Assembly (NCBI GenBank): GCA_030682715.1
Contig: JAUXNQ010000055.1
Location: forward strand, 1-64,000
Direction: 5' to 3'
DNA length: 64,000 nt
Origin: Methylotenera sp.
GTDB lineage: Bacteria; Pseudomonadota; Gammaproteobacteria; Burkholderiales; Methylophilaceae
Shown: piece after piece, positions 8,106-16,433 of the stretch
Numbering within the stretch: the stretch's first letter is position 1
Layout of the letters: each line of letters begins with the position of its first letter
Notes under the pieces: model-generated
Databases searched by the model: none
Told to the model about the DNA's origin: nothing
Seen by the model: only the letters and a program-made list of their open reading frames with translations
Made by a program: the position numbers and the translations under genes

Positions 8106-8110
8106 CCTAT
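8106..8110. repeat. 5-bp target duplication, prophage left side
   Basis: CCTAT directly before the prophage end TGTAACGCG; the same 5 bp follow the other prophage end at 44933-44937. Mu-type transposition makes 5-bp duplications. Confidence 0.85.
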
Positions 8111-8127
8111 TGTAACGCGCCGCGCGT

Positions 8128-8195
8128 TTTGGCACTAATTTTCATTTGATTTGGCACTGAATAATTCCGCGAATTTACGGTTGATTTGGCACTAA
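8128..8195. promoter_or_regulatory. Three transposase end-binding sites (R1-R3 like)
   Basis: TTTGGCACTA at 8128, GATTTGGCACTGA at 8148 and GATTTGGCACTAA at 8183 share orientation and lie within 85 bp of the prophage tip. They mirror three inverted copies at the other end and the R1-R3 sites of Mu. Confidence 0.85.
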
Positions 8196-8319
8196 GTAGA
8201 TATAAGCGAATCCGTTAACTACCAATCAGATTCATATCCATTTAACGGATGGATTACCAGTTTAAATTCTGTGCTCGTTCTAAAACTCACAATTAGAACT
8301 ACAATGATTTTTAAATCAT

Positions 8320-8440
8320 CTCCTTGTCGTCCACTATAGAGGTCAAGGAGGTTCGCATGAAGATAATATAGATAGGCCCCAGTAAAGCAGTTGTTTGCTT
8401 TGCTGGGGCCGTTATCATATGGTTGGCTTCAACAATATGA
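8320..8440 (+). other. SD-sequestering leader with amber-interrupted hydrophobic mini-ORF
   Basis: CTCCTTG (8320-8326) pairs with CAAGGAG (8344-8350), which contains a perfect Shine-Dalgarno six bases before ATG 8357. The ORF reads MKII then TAG; in the same frame it continues IGPSKAVVCFAGAVIIWLAS to TGA at 8438-8440. The continuation is a membrane-helix-like peptide. A 15-bp near-perfect hairpin (GGCCCCAG...CTGGGGCC, 8375-8410) lies in the coding part. A TACAAT box is at 8300-8305. It resembles the design of type I toxins, with a nonsense codon; it may be a relic, a leader peptide or chance. Confidence 0.4.
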
Positions 8441-9241
8441 TCAGCTTAGTTTGTAGTTTGCAATCAGCAGCTCAGTCACTGGCTTGGTTTCACCTTTGTT
8501 GATGCTATAGCTGGTTTGAACTTCTTTGAACTCATAGCCTTTGAACAACTCACGTATCTGGGGCACATTGTTGATACTTACTAACCATTTGCCCTGGCAC
8601 TTCGCAAGTAAATCTCGCAGATTGGTGAAGTCTTCTTTACTGAACAAGCCTTTGCCGTAGTCGTTCTCACAATCCCAATACGGTGGATCACAATAGAAAA
8701 ATGTATCTTTGCTGTCGTAGCGCTTGATTAATTGTTCATAGGGCAGGTTTTCAACGGTGGCTCGGCTCAAGCGTAGGTGGGCTTCGCTTAAATCCTCTTC
8801 AAGTCGCAGCAGGTTAAGTCTTGGCTTGCTGGTGCTGGCTATGCCAAAGCTCTGGCCAACGCACTTGGCACCAAATGCATTGCGTACCAGATAGTAGAAG
8901 CGTGCCGAGCGTTGGATATCGGTTAATGTTTCAGGCGGTACCGCTTGCAGCCTGGCGAACTCTTCGCGGCTGATCAGCGACCACTTGAAGTAACGCACGA
9001 ACTCTTCAAGGTGATTTTGAATCACTCTATATAAGGTAACGAGGTCGCTGTTGATGTCGTTAATGACTTCAACCTTGCTTTCTGGCTTACGAAACATCAC
9101 CCATGCCGCGCCTGCAAAGGTTTCAACGTAGCACTTGTGAGGCGGGATTAAAGGGATTATGGTGGCAGTGAGTTTGCTCTTGCCACCCACCCAAGCAAGC
9201 GGGGATTTACGGGTTGTTAAGGAACGGTTTTGTTGCGTCAT
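8441..9241 (-). CDS. DNA adenine methyltransferase (Dam/D12 class)
   Basis: 266 residues. Motif X/I region is SPLAWVGGKSKL then YVETFAGAAWVMF (AdoMet binding), and the catalytic motif IV is FYCDPPYW. This is the alpha class of N6-adenine methylases (Dam, D12). It is the last gene at the prophage right end, where Mu keeps mom, and shares a block with a Com-like zinc-finger gene. It probably methylates phage DNA to evade host restriction late in growth. Target site is not readable from sequence. Confidence 0.92.
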   Translation of the reverse strand: MTQQNRSLTTRKSPLAWVGGKSKLTATIIPLIPPHKCYVETFAGAAWVMFRKPESKVEVINDINSDLVTLYRVIQNHLEEFVRYFKWSLISREEFARLQAVPPETLTDIQRSARFYYLVRNAFGAKCVGQSFGIASTSKPRLNLLRLEEDLSEAHLRLSRATVENLPYEQLIKRYDSKDTFFYCDPPYWDCENDYGKGLFSKEDFTNLRDLLAKCQGKWLVSINNVPQIRELFKGYEFKEVQTSYSINKGETKPVTELLIANYKLS

Positions 9242-9289
9242 GAAGGTCTCCAGTTGTAAAGACCTTCGTGAGGTTCAGAGTTTGTTTAT

Positions 9290-9562
9290 TTATTCAATTT
9301 CTTGATTGTCGTCTTCAGTATTCTTAGTCAGTGTAAATGGCAGTTTCTCAAACTCAGATAACCCAAGTGCTAGACCATTTTTAAACCAGAATGCCTGCTC
9401 AGCATTTAGCTCTACTTGTTCTCCATCTTCAGCAATCTTTAAAATGACGCCGTCTTTTATGCTTTCGATAACTGCTGATAGATTTTCAATCTTGTGTAAG
9501 TGCCAGTCTTGAAGTTGTTCTAAAAATTCAACTATATCTTCCATGCCACTCTCCATATTCAT
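9290..9562 (-). CDS. Small acidic protein between com and dam
   Basis: 90 residues, acidic, no recognised domain; helical N-terminus (MEDIVEFLEQLQDWHLHKIE) and an FxxTLTKN tail ending in a run of Asp/Glu. Its start overlaps the 3' end of the com-like gene by 35 bp, so the two are translationally linked. It is probably a late phage accessory protein; function unknown. Confidence 0.6.
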   Translation of the reverse strand: MNMESGMEDIVEFLEQLQDWHLHKIENLSAVIESIKDGVILKIAEDGEQVELNAEQAFWFKNGLALGLSEFEKLPFTLTKNTEDDNQEIE

Positions 9563-9674
9563 TAATCAACCCACAACGTGGGCATTTGATACTTAGCTTT
9601 ACGACCAAGCCTTCAGCTAACTTTTTATTGCACTTGTTACAACGTAAATCGGTACTGCTTATAGTGTATTTCAC
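9528..9674 (-). CDS. com: Com-like zinc-ribbon translational regulator
   Basis: This 48-codon gene is too short for the ORF track. From GTG 9674 it reads two CxxC knuckles, RCNKCNKK and KCPRCGLIN, the Zn-binding pattern of phage Mu Com. In Mu, Com binds mRNA and switches on translation of the DNA-modification gene mom. Here the downstream modification gene is a Dam-like methylase, a combination seen in other Mu-like phages. An AGGTG ribosome site precedes the GTG. Identity is by motif, size and position. Confidence 0.75.
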   Translation of the reverse strand: MKYTISSTDLRCNKCNKKLAEGLVVKLSIKCPRCGLINEYGEWHGRYS

Positions 9675-9696
9675 GGAGGTCACCTATAATTACCCC

Positions 9697-9797
9697 GCCG
9701 CTAGTGGCGCAGGGTCTTTGGTTAATCCGTAGCTACATTACGGTGAGACGGGTGGTTTTAATCCTGCCAGATTAAGGCCACTCGCCCTGTCTTTTTT
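9697..9797 (+). ncRNA. Candidate plus-strand sRNA opposite the com leader
   Basis: On the plus strand a perfect TATAAT (9685-9690) is followed by CCGTA/TACGG hairpin (9727-9743) and a strong rho-independent terminator: a 17-22-nt stem with GACGGGTGG...CCCTGTC (9747-9791) followed by TTTTTT. No plus-strand gene is nearby. No good -35 box is visible. It would be a ~100-nt RNA running antisense through the leader before com. Alternatively the hairpin functions in the minus-strand message as a Com target or processing site. Confidence 0.45.
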
Positions 9798-10374
9798 AAT
9801 ACTTTCTGAAACCTATAATGCGGTTGGCATACAGCAAGCGCTCTGTGGTTTTATGTGCTTTCCAGCCGATGTTGATGCTTAAATATCTGGCGCCAAGCGG
9901 AACATGGCACTCAAACTGAAAGCTGTATTTGTATAACTTCAGCTCATACCAGAACCCATCACCCTCTATGCCGCGCGTAAACACATTGCCGAACAGCTCT
10001 TTAGGCCTACTGAATAATGCGTAATGAAAGCCATACGCACAGTTGCGCCAAAGCCACATAACGCGGCAGTAATAGCGGATTAGTGGGCTACGTTGATGAT
10101 CTCGATTTGTCCATTCTCGTGCGAATTTAAACCAGTGATCAACGTTGTACATTCCAAACCACCACTCATCGACTGCATTATCGTGCGTTTGAAACCAATA
10201 CAGCGGTGTGATTAAGTAATCGCGGGGCATTGTGTACTGTTTACCAATGCGCTTAACATAATCAGTACGTAGGCGCGAAGTGACAAAGCAGGCGACAATG
10301 GGCGCGAGTAGATAGCAGACCAACTCAATGGCCAGCGCAGGGATGAAATACAAAAGCCAGATTAAAACGTTCAT
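9796..10374 (-). CDS. Phage membrane-anchored hypothetical (DUF7338-like)
   Basis: 192 residues with an N-terminal hydrophobic double segment (LIWLLYFIPALAIELVCYLL) and a Trp/Tyr-rich body (WWFGMYNVDHW, WRNCAYGFHYALF). This style matches phage tail-region proteins often filed as DUF7338; function unknown. Its start overlaps the stop of the next upstream gene by 4 bp. It lies between the fibre genes and the modification block. Confidence 0.6.
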   Translation of the reverse strand: MNVLIWLLYFIPALAIELVCYLLAPIVACFVTSRLRTDYVKRIGKQYTMPRDYLITPLYWFQTHDNAVDEWWFGMYNVDHWFKFAREWTNRDHQRSPLIRYYCRVMWLWRNCAYGFHYALFSRPKELFGNVFTRGIEGDGFWYELKLYKYSFQFECHVPLGARYLSINIGWKAHKTTERLLYANRIIGFRKY

Positions 10375-10673
10375 GGTTTTCCTTCGTCGTGTTCAATGGA
10401 TTTTTCACAATGGTTGAGGTCAATTTTGTGCAGCAACTTACACAGCACACATGCCCACTTTTCACCGCGCCTAGCTGCCTTGGCGGCTCTACTACTGATT
10501 AGCTCATCCTCATGGCCACCAAGGGCAGCATTAGCTAATTGGTCGTAAGATTTAGCTAACGTCCAAGCGCGTGTGCTGCCACTTATAATGGCTAGTAACA
10601 TCCAAACTGCTGCGACAAGACTTGCTAGTTGACACAGCAGGAAGATGCCGATCATTAGTAAGCGGGATTTCAT
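10371..10673 (-). CDS. Small phage membrane protein
   Basis: 100 residues with two N-terminal hydrophobic stretches (MIGIFLLCQLASLVAAVWML) and a charged tail containing a CxxC pair (CVLCKLLHK). No family recognised. It is separated from the fibre-assembly gene by 2 bp and overlaps the downstream gene, so it is part of the same late operon. Confidence 0.55.
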   Translation of the reverse strand: MKSRLLMIGIFLLCQLASLVAAVWMLLAIISGSTRAWTLAKSYDQLANAALGGHEDELISSRAAKAARRGEKWACVLCKLLHKIDLNHCEKSIEHDEGKP

Positions 10674-10675
10674 GC

Positions 10676-11059
10676 TTAAGCCGTAACTATTTGACCAACA
10701 CGCTGAATTGAAAGCGCTAAGGCTTCTTTTACTTCATCAACAGTAACAACAGCTTTTGTGTTGTCTGCAAGCGTCCATTCCGCAGATGTTTGGCCAACAA
10801 ACTCTGCTGAGATGATTGCGCTCATCATGTTGTTTCTGGCTGTTTCGTTGCCATCGAATACTTTGCCACTGGACGTGGTAACAGTGATGGTATTAAGAGC
10901 TACTAGCTTATCTTTTTTAGCCTCAGCTGCGGCCAGTGCCTCAATTTGATATTGACTTGGTTCTGGTATTGTCTCGCTAAAATCCTCATCAGGTAAACAA
11001 TCACTAAGATTGTTTATCGCCCGCCATCCTCGACCATCTTTTCTAACTGCGTATGCCAT
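10676..11059 (-). CDS. Tail fibre assembly-type protein (DUF4376-like)
   Basis: From ATG 11059 (MAYAVRKDGRGWRAI), preceded by AAAGGTG, the protein is 127 residues. The opening resembles caudoviral tail-fibre assembly proteins and the C-terminal ~90 residues (FDGNETARNNMMSAI...) are a DUF4376-like domain. It directly follows the fibre gene, as chaperones of fibre folding usually do. I set the start at 11059 rather than GTG 11068. Confidence 0.75.
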   Translation of the reverse strand: MAYAVRKDGRGWRAINNLSDCLPDEDFSETIPEPSQYQIEALAAAEAKKDKLVALNTITVTTSSGKVFDGNETARNNMMSAIISAEFVGQTSAEWTLADNTKAVVTVDEVKEALALSIQRVGQIVTA

Positions 11060-11074
11060 AAAAAACACCTTTCT

Positions 11075-12391
11075 TTAAATGTTGTCTTCCCATCCCAAAA
11101 CCCTTAAAACGCCAGTTGTCGCCATGCTTGCCCAATAAACGCTTGTGGATTCCAAAGCCATGTCATTTGAAAAGTTTGTGGCAACATCCTGGCTAATAAT
11201 TGGCGGCGGGGTCAAAGTATCCCATCCAGCCCAACCAGAGCTTGATGGGGCAACCCCGCAATAATTACTGGTGCTGTAAGTTGCAGCATTTAATATAACT
11301 ATGCCAGCGGAAGGTGGGACAAAACTACTCAATGAGACAGCTACAGGAGTGAATGTGGTGTTGCTTATGGTGCCAGCCGCCCCACTTGCAGCTAATGGGT
11401 ATGCTGTAACATTAGTTGCAGGCGCAACTTTGTATCTAACTTTTCTACCGTATTGTATAAATGACAATGGATATTTATTAGCTGTGCCATCAGTAATCAT
11501 CGCACCAACCCGCGCCCATTTTGTATAGCCAACAGGCAAGGTAGGTGATGCCGAAGACAATGATGCAATGTATGCTTTTGTACCATCGTCTTTAGTGATG
11601 GAAAAAGCGTAATACCAGGTTGATGCTGCAACAGCGCCTTGGTCTAAGCCACCAGCCCCTGCAAGTGTCATTGTGATAGTGCCATTCCAATTGCGTGTGG
11701 TCAGGTACTCACCAGCGCCGTCACCAGTGATAATTTCATCAATCGTGTATGTCACTACCGCATTTGTGCCAGTTGCCGAGCCTTTAAGGTTTCTAAATGC
11801 GCCTTGTATAGCAGAGATGGCTTTTGAAGCACCGACCAATTTAAACGTTAACCCAGTAACCCCAATCGTCACTACACCATCATTAGTAATTTGCCAGTTA
11901 GTATCAGCATTTGCTGTACCTTCTTTAACCCTAATAATCATGCCACCAAACAACTCAGCGCCAGTGTCTGCACCTGGGTCACGTGTGGCTGGCACGGCTG
12001 ACCCATTCCACACGTAGATGCCTCGGTCAGCCAGCGTTGCGTTATCTTTTTCCAAAAACGTATCACCAGCCACCATTACTGTGCCGTCAATATTCGCACC
12101 TGGCGCGGCAAGGTTAATCGCTGCGGTTGAAGCTACACGCACGATTTTATCGGCAGGGCCTTTAGCTATGTTAGTAATCGCCTGCAGCAGCTGTGTGTTG
12201 TCTGCTGGATTCAACGCAGTGCCAGTACCATCACCTTCAATGACGTTTGCAATCTCTTCTTGCAATGCATTTAGCGTTGAGGCGTTTAAATCAGTCGCGG
12301 GAATGCCAAGTGCTTTATTGCCGTCTTTATATCCATCTTTACCAGCACCGTGTAAATCAACGGCGCGGGTTGATGTATCAATTCTTTTCAT
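11075..12391 (-). CDS. Tail fibre protein
   Basis: 438 residues. The first 60 residues (TSTRAVDLHGAGKDGYKDGN) are the conserved N-terminus of Mu-like tail fibres that docks on the baseplate. Beyond it lie low-complexity beta-rich, Ala/Thr/Gly-rich segments typical of receptor-binding fibres, the part expected to vary between phages. It is followed by the fibre-assembly gene. No G-segment-type invertase was found nearby, so host-range switching by inversion is not indicated. Confidence 0.85.
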   Translation of the reverse strand: MKRIDTSTRAVDLHGAGKDGYKDGNKALGIPATDLNASTLNALQEEIANVIEGDGTGTALNPADNTQLLQAITNIAKGPADKIVRVASTAAINLAAPGANIDGTVMVAGDTFLEKDNATLADRGIYVWNGSAVPATRDPGADTGAELFGGMIIRVKEGTANADTNWQITNDGVVTIGVTGLTFKLVGASKAISAIQGAFRNLKGSATGTNAVVTYTIDEIITGDGAGEYLTTRNWNGTITMTLAGAGGLDQGAVAASTWYYAFSITKDDGTKAYIASLSSASPTLPVGYTKWARVGAMITDGTANKYPLSFIQYGRKVRYKVAPATNVTAYPLAASGAAGTISNTTFTPVAVSLSSFVPPSAGIVILNAATYSTSNYCGVAPSSSGWAGWDTLTPPPIISQDVATNFSNDMALESTSVYWASMATTGVLRVLGWEDNI

Positions 12392-12403
12392 TTTTAATAT
12401 CTC

Positions 12404-12991
12404 CTATACGTAAGCAAAAATAGCTGTTGTATGCGCTGGCTTGTATTTGTTTATGCGGCATTCAATAGCTTCATCGCCCCATGCTCGCAGCGCATCGTTG
12501 CAGGTGCTATTGCAATTCATGACAAAAATGCCCGATGTGGATGGCAGATTGATTGTCCAAAAGTAACGGTCATCTGCTGAGTAAAGGGCATCGTTGCAAT
12601 CATCGTTGCAGTTCATTGGTCTGTATTCATCAATCGTGGCATCTGCATAGCCCATGCTGGCGGCTAGGTTGATGAAGTATTTTCGGCTTTGTCCACCTTG
12701 CATAGTGAGTTTGCTTGTAAGTGCTACGCGCCTTTGCTCAATTGTTTGAGCAACTGTCACGCACGGGTCTGGTAAATCAGCTACACGCTCCCAGTCTTCA
12801 ATTAGTTCGCTCGTTGTGCGTGGGTCTGATTCCATTATTAAGTCATCAGCACGTGCATCGATACGAGCAAACTCTTTTGCAATGCCTTTAAGCAGATTAG
12901 TGAGCACTGAATCAACATTGCGAGTCCAAGCCTTACCTAGTAGGAGTAGGCTTTGCAATTGCTGCACATAATTTTCAACACTTAGAGCCAC
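12404..12991 (-). CDS. Baseplate/tail protein, Mu gp48-like (DUF2313/YmfQ)
   Basis: 195 residues with the YmfQ opening (YVQQLQSLLLLGKAW) and the DPRTTSELIEDWERVAGL-like block of the gp48/P2 gpI tail-wedge family. The C-terminal half contains Cys-Asn repeats (MNCNDDCNDALYS, NCNSTCNDALR), an unusual but recurrent feature of this family. Starts with GTG inside the gp47 stop region. Confidence 0.85.
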   Translation of the reverse strand: MALSVENYVQQLQSLLLLGKAWTRNVDSVLTNLLKGIAKEFARIDARADDLIMESDPRTTSELIEDWERVADLPDPCVTVAQTIEQRRVALTSKLTMQGGQSRKYFINLAASMGYADATIDEYRPMNCNDDCNDALYSADDRYFWTINLPSTSGIFVMNCNSTCNDALRAWGDEAIECRINKYKPAHTTAIFAYV

Positions 12992-14079
12992 GTAAAGTTT
13001 CCTAGTGTGATCATGTGGCCAGTGGTTACCTCAACATCTGCAACTGGTGATGTCATGTTGTAATTGGTTTCACCAGCTGCGAGGCTGATTGCCTCACGAA
13101 TGTGCGAGATTAGTAACTTGCCTGGTATTACGCCTTTTGGAATTAAATTGGCTGGTATAGTGCCTGCTGGAATTGATTCTCTACGGAGTAGGTCTGTCAA
13201 CTCGCTAATCACTGCGGCTTTTACTGCATCAGTGTTTGGCGTGACCGAAAGTGTAAAGTCAAGTGGTGAGGCAATTGGTGCGACTACAGAAACATCGGCG
13301 GTTGTGGGACGACTGTCATCTATATGGTTTTGTACCACCAAAACTTCTGCTGCATCTGGAATCAAGCTAGCATCATCATCACGCACAAAGCGTACTGTTA
13401 CTGTTCCTCCGCCTAGTTCTTGCGGGTAAACCCATGCGCGAGTTACGCCTGATACTTCTAGCGCCCATGCTATGTAGTCATGATTTGCACCACCATGTGG
13501 CGGGTTTTTAATGCGCATGCCAACACGGTTGCTTAGGCTAATGTCACTTTCTTCATCTGCTCCACCAGTAAGTGCAGCTGCGTCAACAGTGGCGCTGCCA
13601 TTAATGCCAGCGATAGGGGATGCCAGCGATAAAACCGTTCCAGCAACAGCATTGCTGGTTTGACCTGGTGTGAGTGCTGTAACGTTAACAACTGCCTGAC
13701 CTGCGCTTATTGTTGCCTCTGCATCCGTAGAATACTCAACGCCATCAGCGCGAATTAGTACAGTATCAGCCTCAACTAATACACCATTTGTGCCAAGCAG
13801 CACTACTGGGCCAACAGCATAGCTAGCCTCTTTAAGTGGAACGTCTAGCCATAAGCTGGCATGCCTTCTTAGGTTTTCTGTGTCGGCGGTGTCATGAAAT
13901 ATCTGCTTTACGTTATACGCCAGGTTACCGTATAAACCATGAGCGAGTGCAGACACCATCTTAGCTATGATGTTTAAGTTTTTACGTCGAACCTTCGCAT
14001 CAACGCCATCAATGCTTGATTCAATATCAGCCTGATTACGCTTGATTAGTGACTCTAGTGTAGGTCTAAACCACGCCAT
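12982..14079 (-). CDS. Baseplate J-like protein (Mu gp47)
   Basis: 365 residues, Baseplate_J family: FRPTLESLIKRNQADIESS start, central GGADEESDISLSNRVG motif and NPPHGGANHDYIAWAL, all conserved in gpJ/gp47 wedge proteins. It forms the wedge of the contractile-tail baseplate. It abuts the gp46 gene and overlaps gp48 by 10 bp. Confidence 0.93.
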   Translation of the reverse strand: MAWFRPTLESLIKRNQADIESSIDGVDAKVRRKNLNIIAKMVSALAHGLYGNLAYNVKQIFHDTADTENLRRHASLWLDVPLKEASYAVGPVVLLGTNGVLVEADTVLIRADGVEYSTDAEATISAGQAVVNVTALTPGQTSNAVAGTVLSLASPIAGINGSATVDAAALTGGADEESDISLSNRVGMRIKNPPHGGANHDYIAWALEVSGVTRAWVYPQELGGGTVTVRFVRDDDASLIPDAAEVLVVQNHIDDSRPTTADVSVVAPIASPLDFTLSVTPNTDAVKAAVISELTDLLRRESIPAGTIPANLIPKGVIPGKLLISHIREAISLAAGETNYNMTSPVADVEVTTGHMITLGNFTWL

Positions 14080-14607
14080 TTATACTTCACCCCATAAGTT
14101 ATCAAACTTGTATCGCGTAGTGGAGCCATCAGGTTTTACGATATCAATCGTGGCGGCAATAATGCCCAGTGGGTGGTGACGTGTTATTTCTGCTGCTACA
14201 TTCACTGCTTTGGCAATGCCATCATCTACCATCCATTTGAGCGCCTCTTCACAATATCCGCGCACGCGATTGACGGTGTCTGGGATTAGTTTGGCACTTT
14301 CAAGCAACCATAAACGGCTGCCAAACTTATCGCCTTCCACCTCAGAAAAGCTATCAATCCACGCGCCTCGCTTGTCACCAGAAGTGCCAGGCAATACATC
14401 GTCATCCTCAGCCCGACGATCTGTGAATAAACTCAGTATGACAGCCGTGTCTAGGCCGCTATCTTCCTGAAGCAATAAGGCGCTGATTGCATAGTCAGCG
14501 CCTTGCTCCATGTTGATAAATACTGTGCGGATGTCTGCCAAGAAAAAGCCCTCGTTTGTAAAACTGGGCTGAGAAGCGCTGGAGTAGTCCAGCTTTATGC
14601 GTATCAA
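14080..14607 (-). CDS. Baseplate wedge protein, Mu gp46 family
   Basis: 175 residues, TTG start with GAGATG upstream. The sequence SLFTDRRAEDDDVLPG...RGAWIDSF and the LLESAKLIPDTVNRVRGYCEEAL block are diagnostic of gp46/P2 gpW-like phage proteins. It is the first gene after a terminator plus candidate late promoter, matching the start of a late transcription unit. Confidence 0.9.
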   Translation of the reverse strand: MIRIKLDYSSASQPSFTNEGFFLADIRTVFINMEQGADYAISALLLQEDSGLDTAVILSLFTDRRAEDDDVLPGTSGDKRGAWIDSFSEVEGDKFGSRLWLLESAKLIPDTVNRVRGYCEEALKWMVDDGIAKAVNVAAEITRHHPLGIIAATIDIVKPDGSTTRYKFDNLWGEV

Positions 14608-14632
14608 TTACATCTCAGCCACTTGAGAACAT

Positions 14633-14678
14633 AGGATAAATGACAGGGGAAAAGGTGGCGACACTGAAGAGCTTCAGT
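14633..14678 (-). promoter_or_regulatory. Candidate phage late promoter upstream of gp46 gene
   Basis: Minus strand: 16-bp dyad ACTGAAGCTCTTCAGT (14663-14678), 24 nt, then TATCCT (14633-14638). The same layout precedes gene I and the lysozyme gene. With that -10, the dyad centre falls near -44.5, where Mor/C activators bind in Mu. Confidence 0.6.
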
Positions 14679-14685
14679 AATAGAA

Positions 14686-14706
14686 AAGGGCGCTGTGGGC
14701 GCCCTT
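14686..14706. terminator. Terminator hairpin ending the gp45 operon
   Basis: Perfect 8-bp stem AAGGGCGC/GCGCCCTT; on the minus strand it runs on into TTTTCTATT. It separates gp45 transcription from the next late unit. Confidence 0.65.
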
Positions 14707-14739
14707 AGATTGGTAAATTACGCTGGTTTTAAATTGATG

Positions 14740-15312
14740 TCAAGGTATCTCAGGTGGTGAAATGATATGTGCGGTTCCTGGCACTTCGCCAATTTGCCAT
14801 GTGTCTACTTTAGTTGGTAGCCACTTCTGGCCGTGGCCGTTCACGTCAAACCTGAACATAGAGCTTGCATGGATGACCACGTTGTCACCTTCAATGCGCG
14901 CGGTCTCGGTAGCCTTTACCGTGATGTTTTTGGCTACTACCTCAATACTGCCATCATTCTTAAATATGATACGATGCTTGTGTGCTTCTTTGTCTTTGTG
15001 CGTGTACATGACAGCTTCACCTGGCTGCAAATCTCTAACACGATAACGGCGATCATCCATTGCTAAAATTACACCGTGATCACGATTTCCAGATACGCAA
15101 GCCATAATGCCTTCAGCTCCGATAAGTGGCACTGATGAGAAAGCGTAATTCTGAAAGCGCTCAACACCGTCACGCACTTCGCCTTCCAGCAATTTAACCT
15201 GCACCAGTTGGATTCCTTTACCATCACTAATAGCACTAAGTACAGCGCGCGATATCATAAGCCGCACACGGCGTCGCATTGGGTCAAGCAACTTGTTTAG
15301 CGTATCAATCAT
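14740..15312 (-). CDS. Baseplate assembly/central spike protein (Mu gp45)
   Basis: 190 residues. The N-terminal half (MRRRVRLMISRAVL, then VQLLEGEVRDGVERFQNYAFSS) matches the Mu gp45 baseplate protein that forms the cell-puncturing spike. The C-terminal part has short beta repeats (KNITVKATETARIEGDN) expected of the triple beta-helix. It overlaps the gp44 gene by 4 bp. Confidence 0.9.
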   Translation of the reverse strand: MIDTLNKLLDPMRRRVRLMISRAVLSAISDGKGIQLVQVKLLEGEVRDGVERFQNYAFSSVPLIGAEGIMACVSGNRDHGVILAMDDRRYRVRDLQPGEAVMYTHKDKEAHKHRIIFKNDGSIEVVAKNITVKATETARIEGDNVVIHASSMFRFDVNGHGQKWLPTKVDTWQIGEVPGTAHIISPPEIP

Positions 15313-16433
15313 TGAAAGTTACTCCAGCTATCAGCGTTAGCTTTCCGTGTGCCTTTTTCAACAGATCGGCCAGCACCATTTTTACCGTTAATCGCTGATT
15401 TTAATTTAGTGGTTTTAACGCCTACGACTAAATCAAATGCTTCACGGCCAACCAGTGAAAGTTCGGTGATCATGCCTTGTGTTTCATCTAAAATGTAAGT
15501 GCCACCTACAATCAGCAAGTTGGCATCTGCGCCTAAGTATTCAGATACTACATGCACCAATGTATTGGCTCTCCATAACTCACCATTGACATTGCGCCAG
15601 CCATTTATACGCACAGTAGCGCGTGCGCTACGGCCACGGCGTACATTACGCTCCCATTCCGCTCGCTGTTTAAATGTGGAATGTGCGCCTTTGTCTTCAG
15701 CAAGTACAATCAATGGACGATAGCGTTTAACGAAGCTATCTGTAGCAGTGGCACTGACTTGTGTGTGGCTCTCTGGTGAGTCAATGTCATCATCTGAGCC
15801 TCTGTCCTGGCCTTTAATATAATAATGGCTGAAACGCTCACGCATGCTTAAATTACCACGGCCATATAAGATGTTTTCACCCTGAGCCAACTCAGCAACA
15901 GGTGCGCCCGACTGCGCACGAGTGATCACTAAATTGCCCTTACCATCAGATGTTGGCATTACGGCACGCATGCGGCACGCGCGGTCTATACACTCGTGTG
16001 CGGTTTCACCTTCCTGTATGCTGAATGTGGTGAATCTATCGCCTAGTGGCGCGTTTATGATGACTTTAATGCCAAACGGCGCACAAATGTCGCGAACGAT
16101 TTTGTCCAACGTCGCATTTACCCACTGGCCAGTTTTATGGATCGCTGAGCAGTCTACTAGGTCGCCAGTCTTGTCACGGCCAACAATACTGATTGCATGG
16201 CTGTTTGCATCAAACTCTGGTGTGTTGTCATCCACATACCCTGTGATCACAGTTTCACCATCCAGCAGTACTTGGCAAGCTGAGCCTATGCTAATTGGAT
16301 ATGGGTTGTCTTGTCCTGCCCATCGATCAGTGACTGATATTTCAAATGAGTTTGATATTTGCTCAATGCCAAAAGGTATGCTTGCAGACTTCCAGCCGCC
16401 GTATATGTTGCCGTTAACTTTAAGCTCAATCAT
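15309..16433 (-). CDS. Baseplate hub protein (Mu gp44/P family)
   Basis: From ATG 16433 (MIELKVNG) the protein is 374 residues and overlaps the upstream stop by 8 bp, which fixes the start better than the longer ORF-track call. It contains YGGWKSASIPFGIEQISNSF and the RAWxxExxRRGRSARATVRI-type block of Mu gp44, the hub homologous to T4 gp27. It carries the spike onto the tail tube. Confidence 0.88.
   Translation of the reverse strand: MIELKVNGNIYGGWKSASIPFGIEQISNSFEISVTDRWAGQDNPYPISIGSACQVLLDGETVITGYVDDNTPEFDANSHAISIVGRDKTGDLVDCSAIHKTGQWVNATLDKIVRDICAPFGIKVIINAPLGDRFTTFSIQEGETAHECIDRACRMRAVMPTSDGKGNLVITRAQSGAPVAELAQGENILYGRGNLSMRERFSHYYIKGQDRGSDDDIDSPESHTQVSATATDSFVKRYRPLIVLAEDKGAHSTFKQRAEWERNVRRGRSARATVRINGWRNVNGELWRANTLVHVVSEYLGADANLLIVGGTYILDETQGMITELSLVGREAFDLVVGVKTTKLKSAINGKNGAGRSVEKGTRKANADSWSNFQ

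Noticed and set aside
11301-12413. Several plus-strand ORFs of 75-131 aa opposite the tail fibre gene
   Set aside because: Low-complexity Val/Pro/Ala translations without ribosome sites, in the antisense frame of a recognised fibre gene.
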